A stretch of DNA of 50,636 nt from the NCBI RefSeq assembly GCF_000719095.1, contig NZ_JOEH01000040.1, positions 1-50,636 of the forward strand, written 5' to 3'. Source of the stretch: Streptacidiphilus jeojiense (GTDB lineage: Bacteria; Actinomycetota; Actinomycetes; Streptomycetales; Streptomycetaceae). Under the pieces are notes generated by a model that was not told the origin of the DNA, searched no databases, and worked only from the letters and a program-made list of their open reading frames with translations. Positions 33,036 to 39,640 of the stretch are shown here, one piece after another (position 1 is the first letter of the stretch; each line of letters begins with the position of its first letter). Position numbers and translations under genes: made by a program.

Positions 33036-34022
33036 ATGCGGATCTGTGTGGTGGGGGCCGGGGCGGTCGGCGGGTTCATCGGGGCGAGGCTCGCCCTCGC
33101 GGGCGTGGAGACCTCGGCGGTCGCGCGCGGCGCGACCCTGGACTCGCTGCGCCGGCACGGCTGGCGGCTGGAGTCGGCGGAGCGGCCGGACGACGCCGTC
33201 GCCTCCGCGCCGGTCCGGGCCACCGACGACGCTGCCGAACTGGGCGTGCAGGACGTGGTGGTGCTCGCGGTCAAGGCGCACGCGGTCCGCTCCACCCTGG
33301 ACAGCCTCGCCCACCTGGTCGGCCCGGAGACCGCCGTGGTCGCCGCCCTCAACGGCGTGCCCTGGTGGTTCTTCGACGGCTTCGGCGGCCCCTGCGAGGG
33401 CCGGCACCTGGACACGGTCGACCCCGGCGGCCGGATCGCCGCCGCGGTCCCGACCACCCGGGTCGTCGGCTGCGTGGTCCACGTCAGCTGCAGCACCCCC
33501 GAACCGGGCCTGGTGCACCACCACAAGGGCGAGGGGCTGATCCTCGGCGAGCCCGACAACACGGACTCGCCCCGGGTGGGCGAACTCGTCTCGCTGCTGC
33601 GCGGCGCGGGGCTGGAGGCGACCGGGTCCACCGCCATCCAGCGGGACGTCTGGTTCAAGCTCTGGGGCAATATGACGATGAACCCGGTCTCCGCCCTCAC
33701 CGGCGCGACCGGCGACCTCATCCTCGACGACGAACTGGTGATGGCCTTCTGCCATGCCGCCATGCGGGAGGCGGCCGAGATCGGCGCCCGCATCGGCTGC
33801 CCGATCGAGCAGAGCCCCGAGGACCGCAGCCAGGTCACCCGCAAGCTCGGCGTGGCCAGGACCTCCATGCTCCAGGACGCCCAGGCCGGGCGCAGGCTCG
33901 AACTCGACGCCCTGGTCGGCTCGGTGCGCGAGATCGGCGGCCTGCTGGGGCTGGCCACCCCCAGCATCGACGCGATGCTGGGCCTCACCCGCCTCAGCGC
34001 CCGCGTGCACGGCCTGCTCTGA
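33036..34022 (+). CDS. panE: 2-dehydropantoate 2-reductase family protein (ketopantoate reductase-like)
   Basis: 328 residues from ATG 33036; TAGCGT ends 7 nt before the start, suggesting a leaderless mRNA. N-terminal Rossmann MRICVVGAGAVGGFIGARLA, VVVLAVKAHAVRSTLDSLA, ALNGVPWWFFDG (family-typical Asn), then the helical C-domain with DVWFKLWGNMTMNPVSAL. The family reduces ketopantoate to pantoate with NADPH in CoA synthesis, but genomes often hold several relatives, and nothing here ties it to pantothenate genes. Confidence 0.82.
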   Translation: MRICVVGAGAVGGFIGARLALAGVETSAVARGATLDSLRRHGWRLESAERPDDAVASAPVRATDDAAELGVQDVVVLAVKAHAVRSTLDSLAHLVGPETAVVAALNGVPWWFFDGFGGPCEGRHLDTVDPGGRIAAAVPTTRVVGCVVHVSCSTPEPGLVHHHKGEGLILGEPDNTDSPRVGELVSLLRGAGLEATGSTAIQRDVWFKLWGNMTMNPVSALTGATGDLILDDELVMAFCHAAMREAAEIGARIGCPIEQSPEDRSQVTRKLGVARTSMLQDAQAGRRLELDALVGSVREIGGLLGLATPSIDAMLGLTRLSARVHGLL

Positions 34023-34157
34023 CGCTGCGTCACACCACAGCAGGTCACACCAGGTCACGGGCACGGTGTGTGATGCGCGTTAGTGCGACCGCATCCCGGG
34101 TACGCGCTGCAGCAGACGTCAACCGGAGCAACGCCAACCGGATCAACGAGGTGTGAC

Positions 34158-34535
34158 ATGCTGCTGCTCGGACTCCTGCTCGTGGGCGGAACCATCGCCT
34201 TCGCCACTGTGCTGATCGCCGACAATCTCGACGGTGGGCCGCAGTACTCGGCCACCCTCTTCGATCACCACCTGGCCACCGTCAACACACTGGGCGCGTT
34301 CCTCGCGGGAATCGCACTGGCACTGGTCTTCTGCCTGGCCCTGATGATGGTCTCGGTGGGCGCCCGCCGCGAGCGCCGCCGCAACGCCGAACTGCGTGCC
34401 GCCCGCCGCGAGCGCCGGGCCGCCGCGAAGACCGTCGACGCCGGCACCGCCACCGACCCGGGCGAGGACGACACCGCGACCATGCCGGTGCTGACCAAGC
34501 GCCGCAGCCGCGGGGTGCACCTGTTCGGCCACTGA
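34158..34535 (+). CDS. Small membrane protein with two helices
   Basis: 125 residues from ATG 34158. Hydrophobic helices at about 2-20 (LLLGLLLVGGTIAFATVLIA) and 44-67 (LGAFLAGIALALVFCLALMM), then a strongly basic Arg/Ala helix (RRERRRNAELRAARRERRAA) and an acidic Thr-rich tail ending SRGVHLFGH. It resembles common streptomycete membrane proteins without known role. Not operonic with its neighbours. Confidence 0.75.
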   Translation: MLLLGLLLVGGTIAFATVLIADNLDGGPQYSATLFDHHLATVNTLGAFLAGIALALVFCLALMMVSVGARRERRRNAELRAARRERRAAAKTVDAGTATDPGEDDTATMPVLTKRRSRGVHLFGH

Positions 34536-34599
34536 GCCACGCCCCCGCCGACGCTGCTTCGTTAGGCATGTGACGGCAGGGGCGGGGTAAGGGGGAGTC

Positions 34600-34929
34600 A
34601 TGACCGACGCACTGGTGGAGGACGACCCCGGCCGGATCCACCCGGACGACATGGCCGCCATCCTCACCGCCCTCGACGCCATCGACGTCTCCGCCAAGCC
34701 GGTGCGGACCGTCGCCCCCGACGACCCGGACGACTGGACCCTGTGCCTGCACTGGCTGCAGCACGGGCCGGTCTCCTCGGACACCGAGGCGGCGCTGCCC
34801 GGCGTGCTGGCCCGGATCCGGGACCACTACGCCGTCAACGGCCGCACCCCGCCGACCCGGATGGACCTGCACGGACCGGACGGCGGGGAACTGCTCACCG
34901 TCGAGGGCGGGCAGTCCCACCCGGCCTGA
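34600..34929 (+). CDS. Hypothetical acidic protein
   Basis: 109 residues from ATG 34600, behind GGGGGAG. Very acidic at the start (DALVEDDPGRIHPDDMAAIL), with DDPDDWTLCLHWLQHGPVSS in the middle. No membrane segment or known motif is visible. It looks like a small cytosolic domain protein. I do not recognise the family. Confidence 0.65.
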   Translation: MTDALVEDDPGRIHPDDMAAILTALDAIDVSAKPVRTVAPDDPDDWTLCLHWLQHGPVSSDTEAALPGVLARIRDHYAVNGRTPPTRMDLHGPDGGELLTVEGGQSHPA

Positions 34930-34990
34930 CGGTGTGCTCGACGGCCCTGTCGGCAGTCGAGCGGGGGTCATCAGCGCGGAATGGCGCGGA

Positions 34991-35920
34991 TCAGTGCGGA
35001 ATGGCGTTGATGACCTCGTGCGCGCCCTGGCGCAGCAGCGTCGCCGCCACCGACGTCCCCAGCGCCAGTGCGTTGCGGTCCCACTCGTGCGCGTCCAGCG
35101 TGGTCTTCCCGTCCGCGCTGAAGACCCGGGCCCGCAGCGACAGCCTGCCGTCGTGCTCGGTGGTCGCGAACGCGGCGATGGGGGAGTTGCAGTGGCCCTG
35201 CAGCACGTGCAGCAGCATCCGCTCGGCGGTGGTCTGCCGGAAGGTCTCGGCGTCGTTGAGCGCGCCGACGGCCTCGACCACCGCCTCGTCCTCGCTGCGG
35301 CACTGCAGGGCGAGGGTGCCCGAGCCCACGGCCGGCATCATCTGCTCCACCGTGAGGATCTCGGTGATCCGGTCCTGCGCCCCGATCCGCTCCAGCCCGG
35401 AGACGGCCAGCAGCAGCGCGTCCACGACGCCGGCGTCCAGCTTCGCCAGTCGGCTGTTGGCGTTGCCGCGGATCGGCACCGGCTCCAGTTCGGGCCAGCG
35501 CTGCGCGAGTTGGGCCACCCGGCGGACCGAGGAGGTGCCGATCCGGCTGCCGGCCGGAAGCCGGTCCAGGGTCAGGCCGCCCGGGTGGACCAGGGCGTCC
35601 CGCAGGTCGTCACGCTTCAGGTAGGCGGCGAACACCGTCCCGGCCGGCACCGGCCGGTCCCCGGGCACGTCCTTGACGCAGTGCACGGCCAGGTCGATGG
35701 TCCCGGCGAGCAGCGCCTGGTCCAGTTCCCGGGTGAAGGCGCCCTTGCCGCCGAGCTCCACCAGCGCGCCCGACCAGCGGTCTCCCGAGGTCGTGAACGG
35801 GACGACCTCGGTGGCGATCCCGGGGTTCGCGGCGGCCAGTTCGGCCCGGACCCGCTCCACCTGGGCCAGCGACATCGGGGAGGAACGTGCGCCGATGCGG
35901 ATCAGTTGAGGATCTGACAT
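34991..35920 (-). CDS. hemC: Hydroxymethylbilane synthase paralogue (porphobilinogen deaminase, HemC2-like)
   Basis: 309 residues from ATG 35920. HemC layout with key residues kept: [28 protein letters not shown] (Asp84), [10 protein letters not shown], and cofactor cysteine Cys244 in [11 protein letters not shown]. Consensus departures are RGNANSRL (for RGNVxTRL) and GHCNSPIA (for GGCQVPIG), so it is a divergent copy. Streptomyces genomes are known to carry two hemC genes; the canonical one sits with hemA/hemD, and no heme gene is near here. It polymerises four porphobilinogens to the linear tetrapyrrole if active. TAGGCT ends 7 nt before the ATG, so the mRNA may be leaderless. Confidence 0.88.
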   Translation of the reverse strand: MSDPQLIRIGARSSPMSLAQVERVRAELAAANPGIATEVVPFTTSGDRWSGALVELGGKGAFTRELDQALLAGTIDLAVHCVKDVPGDRPVPAGTVFAAYLKRDDLRDALVHPGGLTLDRLPAGSRIGTSSVRRVAQLAQRWPELEPVPIRGNANSRLAKLDAGVVDALLLAVSGLERIGAQDRITEILTVEQMMPAVGSGTLALQCRSEDEAVVEAVGALNDAETFRQTTAERMLLHVLQGHCNSPIAAFATTEHDGRLSLRARVFSADGKTTLDAHEWDRNALALGTSVAATLLRQGAHEVINAIPH

Positions 35921-36048
35921 GACCTCAGCCTAGGGCGTCCCGGCGGCGGAACCGGCATCAGGGAGGTGGGCGGCCTGTCGGCGCACCCGGAGGGGTATGC
36001 TGACGCGTTCCGGCACGGGCGGCGGCGGCACGGGTCCAGTGGTCCGGG

Positions 36049-36351
36049 TCAGAGGTCCGCGTCGGCCGGTTCGTAGGTCTCGTTGAGGACCGTCTCGTCG
36101 ATCGGGTAGAACTCGCCGCGGACGCCGCGGACCACATGGTGCCCGGTGTAGACGCCGACCCAGGTGGAGTGGAGCTCGTCGAAGACCTCGGCGGTGATCT
36201 TCGAGTCCTGGCCGGGGTTGCCGGGGCCCGTCGCGGCGATGACGCGGAACGCGCCGCCGCAGAACTCCGTCATCTCCTCCTGGTTGAGGCCGGTCCACAG
36301 GAGGGTGCGGACGGTCACCGGACGCTTCCGGCGCATGGTCACGGACGGCAT
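36049..36351 (-). CDS. Small phage-type protein
   Basis: 100 residues from ATG 36351 with GGGAGGG upstream; a longer frame to 36426 lacks a ribosome site. Opens MPSVTMRRKRPVTVRTLLWT and contains STWVGVYTGHHVVRGVRGEF followed by YPIDETVLNETYE. That W-x-x-V...G-x-x-V-x-x-G-x-x-GEFYP...F/L-x-x-TYE pattern is one I associate with small actinophage and prophage proteins (family memory). Located 125 nt downstream (in its own direction) of two tRNA genes, a usual integration zone. Function unknown. Confidence 0.7.
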   Translation of the reverse strand: MPSVTMRRKRPVTVRTLLWTGLNQEEMTEFCGGAFRVIAATGPGNPGQDSKITAEVFDELHSTWVGVYTGHHVVRGVRGEFYPIDETVLNETYEPADADL

Positions 36352-36475
36352 GTCAGTTCCCTCCCACAGTGGTCTCCTGGAGCCGTATGTTGTCAGGCCG
36401 GAGGCCGCTGCGACAGCGTAAGACACGTTCCACGCGCGAAGACAACGCAGATTTTTTCGTGCTACGTCAGTTGGG

Positions 36476-36550
36476 CTGGTTCGGCAGGATTCGAACCTGC
36501 GACACGCCGGGTTGGAGCCGGCTGCTCTGGCCGAGCTGAGCTACGAACCA
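36476..36550 (-). tRNA. tRNA-Trp(CCA), atypical
   Basis: The minus strand folds into a full cloverleaf. The acceptor arms TGGTTCG and CGAACCA pair exactly, with D arm GCTC/GAGC, anticodon stem GCCGG/CCGGC and T arm GCAGG-TTCGAAT-CCTGC. The 7-nt anticodon loop CTCCAAC gives anticodon CCA (Trp). The discriminator is G73, as in bacterial tRNA-Trp. The 3' CCA is not encoded. It starts with U1-A72, unusual, and differs from the standard streptomycete tRNA-Trp (recalled to begin AGGGGCG). Confidence 0.8.
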
Positions 36551-36555
36551 TCGAG

Positions 36556-36629
36556 GGTGGTCGACGGGGCTCGAACCCGTGACACCCGCGTCCACAACGC
36601 GGTGCTCTGCCGACTGAGCTACGACCACC
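36556..36629 (-). tRNA. tRNA-His(GTG)
   Basis: Minus-strand cloverleaf: acceptor GTGGTCG/CGACCAC with an extra G at -1 opposite C73, the histidine identity signature; anticodon stem CCGCG/CGCGG with loop TTGTGGA, anticodon GTG; T arm ACGGG-TTCGAGC-CCCGT. Five bases separate it from the tRNA-Trp, so they are probably cotranscribed. Confidence 0.93.
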
Positions 36630-36723
36630 AGGCGTTCCCGCCGTACAGCAGCCTACGGAGGTCCGGCCGTGGGCCGCGAACGGTTTTCCGGGCCCTCGGA
36701 AGGGGGCTGTCGGTAGGGGGCCG

Positions 36724-37056
36724 TCAGAGGTCCGCGGCGTCCGGCTGCTCGATCCACTCGGTGCGGACGATATGACGGGTCAGCACCACCAGCCGGTAGT
36801 CGGAGAGTTGCTCGTCGCGGTGCTGTTCGAGCCGGATCTCCAGCGCGTCGCGCTCGGTGCCGTACTCGACCATCTCCCGGGGCTGCCCGTCGATGACGGC
36901 CTGCACGGCGTACTCGACGATGCCGCCGGACAGCTGCGCCCGCAGCCGGTCGACCTCGGCCAGCAGCGTGGCGATGTCCGCCGACTCCCACCGGTCGGTG
37001 GCACCGGCGGCGTACCGGGAGCGGATGGCTTCGACGGCGGGGGCGGGCCGGGTCAT
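36724..37056 (-). CDS. Small phage/plasmid-type hypothetical protein
   Basis: 110 residues from ATG 37056 with AAGGAG 10 nt upstream. The N-terminal half is an alpha-helix pair (TRPAPAVEAIRSRYAAGATD, then DIATLLAEVDRLRAQL), followed by a beta-rich part (YAVQAVIDGQPREMVEYGTE, RLVVLTRHIVRTEW). The T-x-x-LLAEVDRLRA helix is common in small proteins of actinophages and conjugative elements (memory). With the phage-type gene beyond the tRNAs it marks this interval as an accessory insertion. Function unknown. Confidence 0.7.
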   Translation of the reverse strand: MTRPAPAVEAIRSRYAAGATDRWESADIATLLAEVDRLRAQLSGGIVEYAVQAVIDGQPREMVEYGTERDALEIRLEQHRDEQLSDYRLVVLTRHIVRTEWIEQPDAADL

Positions 37057-37134
37057 CGTGCGGGCTCCTTCTGGCGATGGCGTCTACTTCTACCAGACCC
37101 GTGCCGACCTGGGACGGCGCTCCGGCAAGTCCGT

Positions 37135-37170
37135 CCGCCGTGCGCGGTTCCCGCCGCCGGGCGAGGGTGG
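37135..37170 (+). promoter_or_regulatory. Upstream element of array gene 1
   Basis: CCGCCGTGCG at 37135-37144 and GGGCGAGGGTG at 37159-37169, 14 nt apart. Two mismatches to the consensus CCGACGTGCG / GGGTGAGGCTG; the first base lies exactly 40 nt before the ATG. Confidence 0.5.
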
Positions 37171-37174
37171 AGCC

Positions 37175-37393
37175 ATGAGCGAGACGACGGTATTCATCGG
37201 CATGCTCGACGCCAGCCAGAGCAGCCGGCAGGTCAGCGCCTCGACCCCGGGCGGCATCCCCGCGGTTCGGGCCTGCGGCAGCCGGCGCGAGGCCGAGGAG
37301 TTCCTCGGCCAGCTCGGCCTGTCCGTGGACCTGGACGACGAGGAGCGGGTCCAGTGGGACGGCGACCGGGGCGTCTGGCCGGTCGGGTCGTAG
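37175..37393 (+). CDS. Array paralogue 1, small protein of unknown function
   Basis: 72 residues from ATG 37175, GAGGGTGGAG upstream. The most divergent of five tandem paralogues: MSETTVFIGMLDASQSSRQV, then a Cys in RACGSRREAEEF and the shared end SVDLDDEERVQWDGDRGVWP. It lacks the DR-x-R motif of the others. No signal peptide or membrane helix. Function unknown. Confidence 0.7.
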   Translation: MSETTVFIGMLDASQSSRQVSASTPGGIPAVRACGSRREAEEFLGQLGLSVDLDDEERVQWDGDRGVWPVGS

Positions 37394-37437
37394 CCGGTTC
37401 CCCGCCCCCCGCCCCGCAGCCCGCCTCCTGAGCCCGT

Positions 37438-37473
37438 CCGACGTGCGACCGGCGGCAGCGCGGGTGACGCTGG
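37438..37473 (+). promoter_or_regulatory. Upstream element of array gene 2
   Basis: CCGACGTGCG at 37438-37447 and GGGTGACGCTG at 37462-37472; first base 40 nt before ATG 37478. Confidence 0.6.
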
Positions 37474-37477
37474 GGCC

Positions 37478-37708
37478 ATGAGCGAGCACCCGGAGTCCGA
37501 CAAGCCCGTCTACGTGGGCGCCCTGGTCCCCGAGGACCGCGACCGCTACGTCCACGTGGTGCGCCCGGACGGCGACACCGTCCGTTCCCTGTGCGCGGAC
37601 CAGGACCAGTTCGCGGCCTTCGTGGCGCTGGAGCGTCCGGGCACCGACCTGGACGACCCGGCACAGGTCTACTGGGCCGACCACCCCGGCGAGTGGTCGG
37701 GCGTCTGA
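37478..37708 (+). CDS. Array paralogue 2, small protein of unknown function
   Basis: 76 residues from ATG 37478. Core: VYVGALVPEDRDRYVHVVRP, Cys in RSLCADQDQF, and PGTDLDDPAQVYWADHPGEW. Closest to paralogue 5 (same HPGEWSG end), roughly 55-60% identical by eye over the core. Acidic, cytosolic, no recognised domain. Likely an alpha/beta mini-domain. Confidence 0.75.
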   Translation: MSEHPESDKPVYVGALVPEDRDRYVHVVRPDGDTVRSLCADQDQFAAFVALERPGTDLDDPAQVYWADHPGEWSGV

Positions 37709-37722
37709 TCCGCCCGGCCGCC

Positions 37723-37758
37723 CCGACGTGCGGCCCGCGCCGCTTGGGGTGAGGCTGA
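37723..37758 (+). promoter_or_regulatory. Upstream element of array gene 3
   Basis: CCGACGTGCG at 37723-37732 and GGGTGAGGCTG at 37747-37757, matching the consensus exactly; first base 40 nt before ATG 37763. Confidence 0.6.
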
Positions 37759-37762
37759 CGGT

Positions 37763-37987
37763 ATGGCCAGAAACGCCACGTATCCGGTAGAGATCGGTCC
37801 CCTGGTGACCGGCGACCGGCACCGTCACGTCCGCATCGAGCGTCCGGGCTCGGCGCCGGTCTGGGAGGCCTGCGCCACCGGGGCCGACCTCGTCTCCGCG
37901 CTGACCGTGTTCCGGCCCGACCTCGACCTCGGCGACGAGTCGCAGGTGCACTGGGTGGGCAGCCCGGGACAGTGGCCGCAGGGCTGA
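37763..37987 (+). CDS. Array paralogue 3, small protein of unknown function
   Basis: 74 residues from ATG 37763. Core: YPVEIGPLVTGDRHRHVRIE, VWEACATGADLVSAL, and RPDLDLGDESQVHWVGSPGQ. Closest to paralogue 4: both carry PVEI-x-PLV-x-x-DRHRHVR and WEAC. No known domain. Confidence 0.75.
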   Translation: MARNATYPVEIGPLVTGDRHRHVRIERPGSAPVWEACATGADLVSALTVFRPDLDLGDESQVHWVGSPGQWPQG

Positions 37988-38008
37988 GCCGGATCCGTTC
38001 GAGTCCGT

Positions 38009-38044
38009 CCGAGGTGCGGCGGGGGCCGGGGGGAGTCAGGGTGT
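38009..38044 (+). promoter_or_regulatory. Upstream element of array gene 4
   Basis: CCGAGGTGCG at 38009-38018 and GAGTCAGGGTG at 38033-38043; first base 40 nt before ATG 38049. The second box is the weakest of the set. Confidence 0.55.
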
Positions 38045-38048
38045 AGTC

Positions 38049-38279
38049 ATGGCGATACTCAGCGTTCACCCCGTCGAGATAAGCCCGTTGGTCCCGTGGG
38101 ACCGCCACCGCCACGTACGCATGCAGCGCATCGGCGGCGGCGATCCGCTCTGGGAGGCATGCTCCACCCAGAACGACCTCAGGGCCGCGTTGAAGCTGTT
38201 CCGGCCCGACGTGGACCTCAACGACCCGACCCAGGTGCACTGGGCCGGCGGCCACCCGGGCGAGTGGCCGGAGGACTGA
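38049..38279 (+). CDS. Array paralogue 4, small protein of unknown function
   Basis: 76 residues from ATG 38049. Core: HPVEISPLVPWDRHRHVRMQ, PLWEACSTQNDLRAALKLFR and DVDLNDPTQVHWAGGHPGEW. Pairs with paralogue 3. Basic-aromatic DRHRHVR next to an acidic C-terminal half. No known domain. Confidence 0.75.
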   Translation: MAILSVHPVEISPLVPWDRHRHVRMQRIGGGDPLWEACSTQNDLRAALKLFRPDVDLNDPTQVHWAGGHPGEWPED

Positions 38280-38290
38280 ACGGCCGCAGC

Positions 38291-38326
38291 CCGACATGCG
38301 GATTGGTTGATCCCGGGGGAGGCTCA
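38291..38326 (+). promoter_or_regulatory. Upstream element of array gene 5
   Basis: CCGACATGCG at 38291-38300 and GGGGGAGGCTC at 38315-38325; first base 40 nt before ATG 38331. Confidence 0.55.
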
Positions 38327-38330
38327 GCCC

Positions 38331-38627
38331 ATGAGCGACGACCTCGATCTTGACCTCGCCCTGGACCGCCTCGATGACCAGGACCGCGATGACCAGGACG
38401 CCGACCCCGGGACCTGCGCCGTCTATGTACTGGGCTACAGCCCGGACGAGCCGGACCGGCAGGTCCGCATCGTCCGGGCCGACGGCACCGTGGTCACCCG
38501 GCCCTGCGACAGCCAGGAGCGGTTCGAGGCACTGGTCGAGGTGCACCGCCCCGGCATCGACCTGGACGATCCGGAGCGGGTCTGCTGGGTGGACCACCCC
38601 GGCGAGTGGTCCGGCGCCGTCGGCTGA
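38331..38627 (+). CDS. Array paralogue 5, small protein with acidic N-terminal extension
   Basis: 98 residues from ATG 38331; an in-frame ATG at 38307 has no fitting ribosome site and breaks the 40-nt spacing. It adds about 25 Asp-rich residues (DDLDLDLALDRLDDQDRDDQ) before the core VYVLGYSPDEPDRQVRIVRA, TRPCDSQERFEALVEVHRPG and IDLDDPERVCWVDHPGEWSG. Closest to paralogue 2. Function unknown. Confidence 0.75.
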   Translation: MSDDLDLDLALDRLDDQDRDDQDADPGTCAVYVLGYSPDEPDRQVRIVRADGTVVTRPCDSQERFEALVEVHRPGIDLDDPERVCWVDHPGEWSGAVG

Positions 38628-38636
38628 GACCCGACG

Positions 38637-39494
38637 TCAGTACTGGTAGAAGCCCCGGCCGGACTTGCGGCCGAGGAGGCCGGCGTCGACCATCCGCTGC
38701 AGCAGCGGCGGCGCGGCGTACAGGGGCTCCTTGTACTCGTGGTACATCGACTCGGCGATGGAGACGATGGTGTCCAAGCCGATCAGGTCGCACAGCCGGA
38801 GCGGGCCCATCGGGTGGGCGCAGCCGGCCTCCATGCCCTTGTCGATGTCCTCGGCAGTGGCCACGCCCGACTCGAACATCCGGACGGCGGAGAGCAGGTA
38901 GGGCACCAGCAGGGCGTTGACCACGAAGCCGGCCCGGTCGCGGGCCCGGATCGGGTCCTTGGCCAGCACCTCGCGGGTGAAGGCCTCGGCGCGGGTCACC
39001 GTCTCGGCCGAGGTGGTGAGCGTGGGGATGATCTCCACCAGCTTCTGCACCGGCGCGGGGTTGAAGAAGTGTATGCCGAGCACCTGCTCCGGGCGGGAGG
39101 TGGCCGAGGCCAGCTTCACGATCGGGATGGAGGAGGTGTTGGACGCCAGGATGGCGTCGCGCCGCTCCACCACCTGGTCCAGGGTCTGGAAGATCGCGCT
39201 CTTGACGTCCTCGCGCTCGGCCACCGCCTCGATGACCAGGTCGCGGTCGGCGAAGTCGGCCAGTTCGGTGGTGAAGGAGATCCGGGCCAGCGCCGCGTCG
39301 CGCTCCTCCTCGGTGAGCTTGCCGCGCTTGACCGCGGTGTCGAACGAGCCGGTGAGCCGGGTGCGGCCGAGCTCCAGGGCCTCGCCGCTCGCCTCGGAGA
39401 CCTTGACGTCCAGTCCGGCCCGGGCGAAGACCTCGGCGATCCCCGACCCCATCAGCCCGCAGCCGACGACCCCTACCCGCGCGATGTCGCTCAC
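38637..39494 (-). CDS. 3-hydroxyacyl-CoA (3-hydroxybutyryl-CoA) dehydrogenase
   Basis: 285 residues from GTG 39494, the family's usual length; the frame reaches 39542, but the extra residues are not family-like. N-terminal Rossmann ARVGVVGCGLMGSGIAEVFA (GxGxMG), SNTSSIPIVKLAS and HFFNPAPVQKLVEIIP (catalytic His), AGFVVNALLVPYLLSAVRM, and the C-terminal helical domain with HPMGPLRLCDLIGLDT and GRKSGRGFYQY. Oxidises or reduces 3-hydroxyacyl-CoA with NAD(P) in fatty acid or PHB-type metabolism. Ends 10 nt from the last array gene (convergent). Confidence 0.95.
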   Translation of the reverse strand: MSDIARVGVVGCGLMGSGIAEVFARAGLDVKVSEASGEALELGRTRLTGSFDTAVKRGKLTEEERDAALARISFTTELADFADRDLVIEAVAEREDVKSAIFQTLDQVVERRDAILASNTSSIPIVKLASATSRPEQVLGIHFFNPAPVQKLVEIIPTLTTSAETVTRAEAFTREVLAKDPIRARDRAGFVVNALLVPYLLSAVRMFESGVATAEDIDKGMEAGCAHPMGPLRLCDLIGLDTIVSIAESMYHEYKEPLYAAPPLLQRMVDAGLLGRKSGRGFYQY

Positions 39495-39640
39495 ATCAAG
39501 TCCATTCGTTCGTGCCCGCTGAGTGGTCAGCCTGCAGATCAACCGAGCCGACGTTACTCCGTCACGGCCCGCGTGTCCGAGGCCGCCGGTGCCGCCCGGT
39601 GATCAACAATGGCAGTCCGGCGCCACGAGAGGAGTCCAGG

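Larger units (their letters stand above)
37135..38640 (+). repeat. Tandem array of five gene-plus-promoter units, period about 285 bp
   Basis: Five units, each a CCGACGTGCG-type box, 30 nt, an ATG and a small gene. Box starts are 37135, 37438, 37723, 38009 and 38291; spacings are 303, 285, 286 and 282. A further partial box (CCGACGTCAG) at 38631 follows the last gene. The proteins share a C-terminal pattern DL-x-D-x-x-x-V-x-W...G-x-W and a Cys. This is repeated gene duplication with preserved upstream elements. Confidence 0.85.

Noticed and set aside
36351..36475. Attachment site (attL/attR) at the tRNA 3' end
   Set aside because: No duplicated tRNA 3' segment and no integrase found by eye in the window.
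37135..38640. CRISPR array in the 285-bp tandem region
   Set aside because: Units contain ribosome sites, ATGs and conserved protein motifs; the repeat period and divergence do not fit CRISPR.
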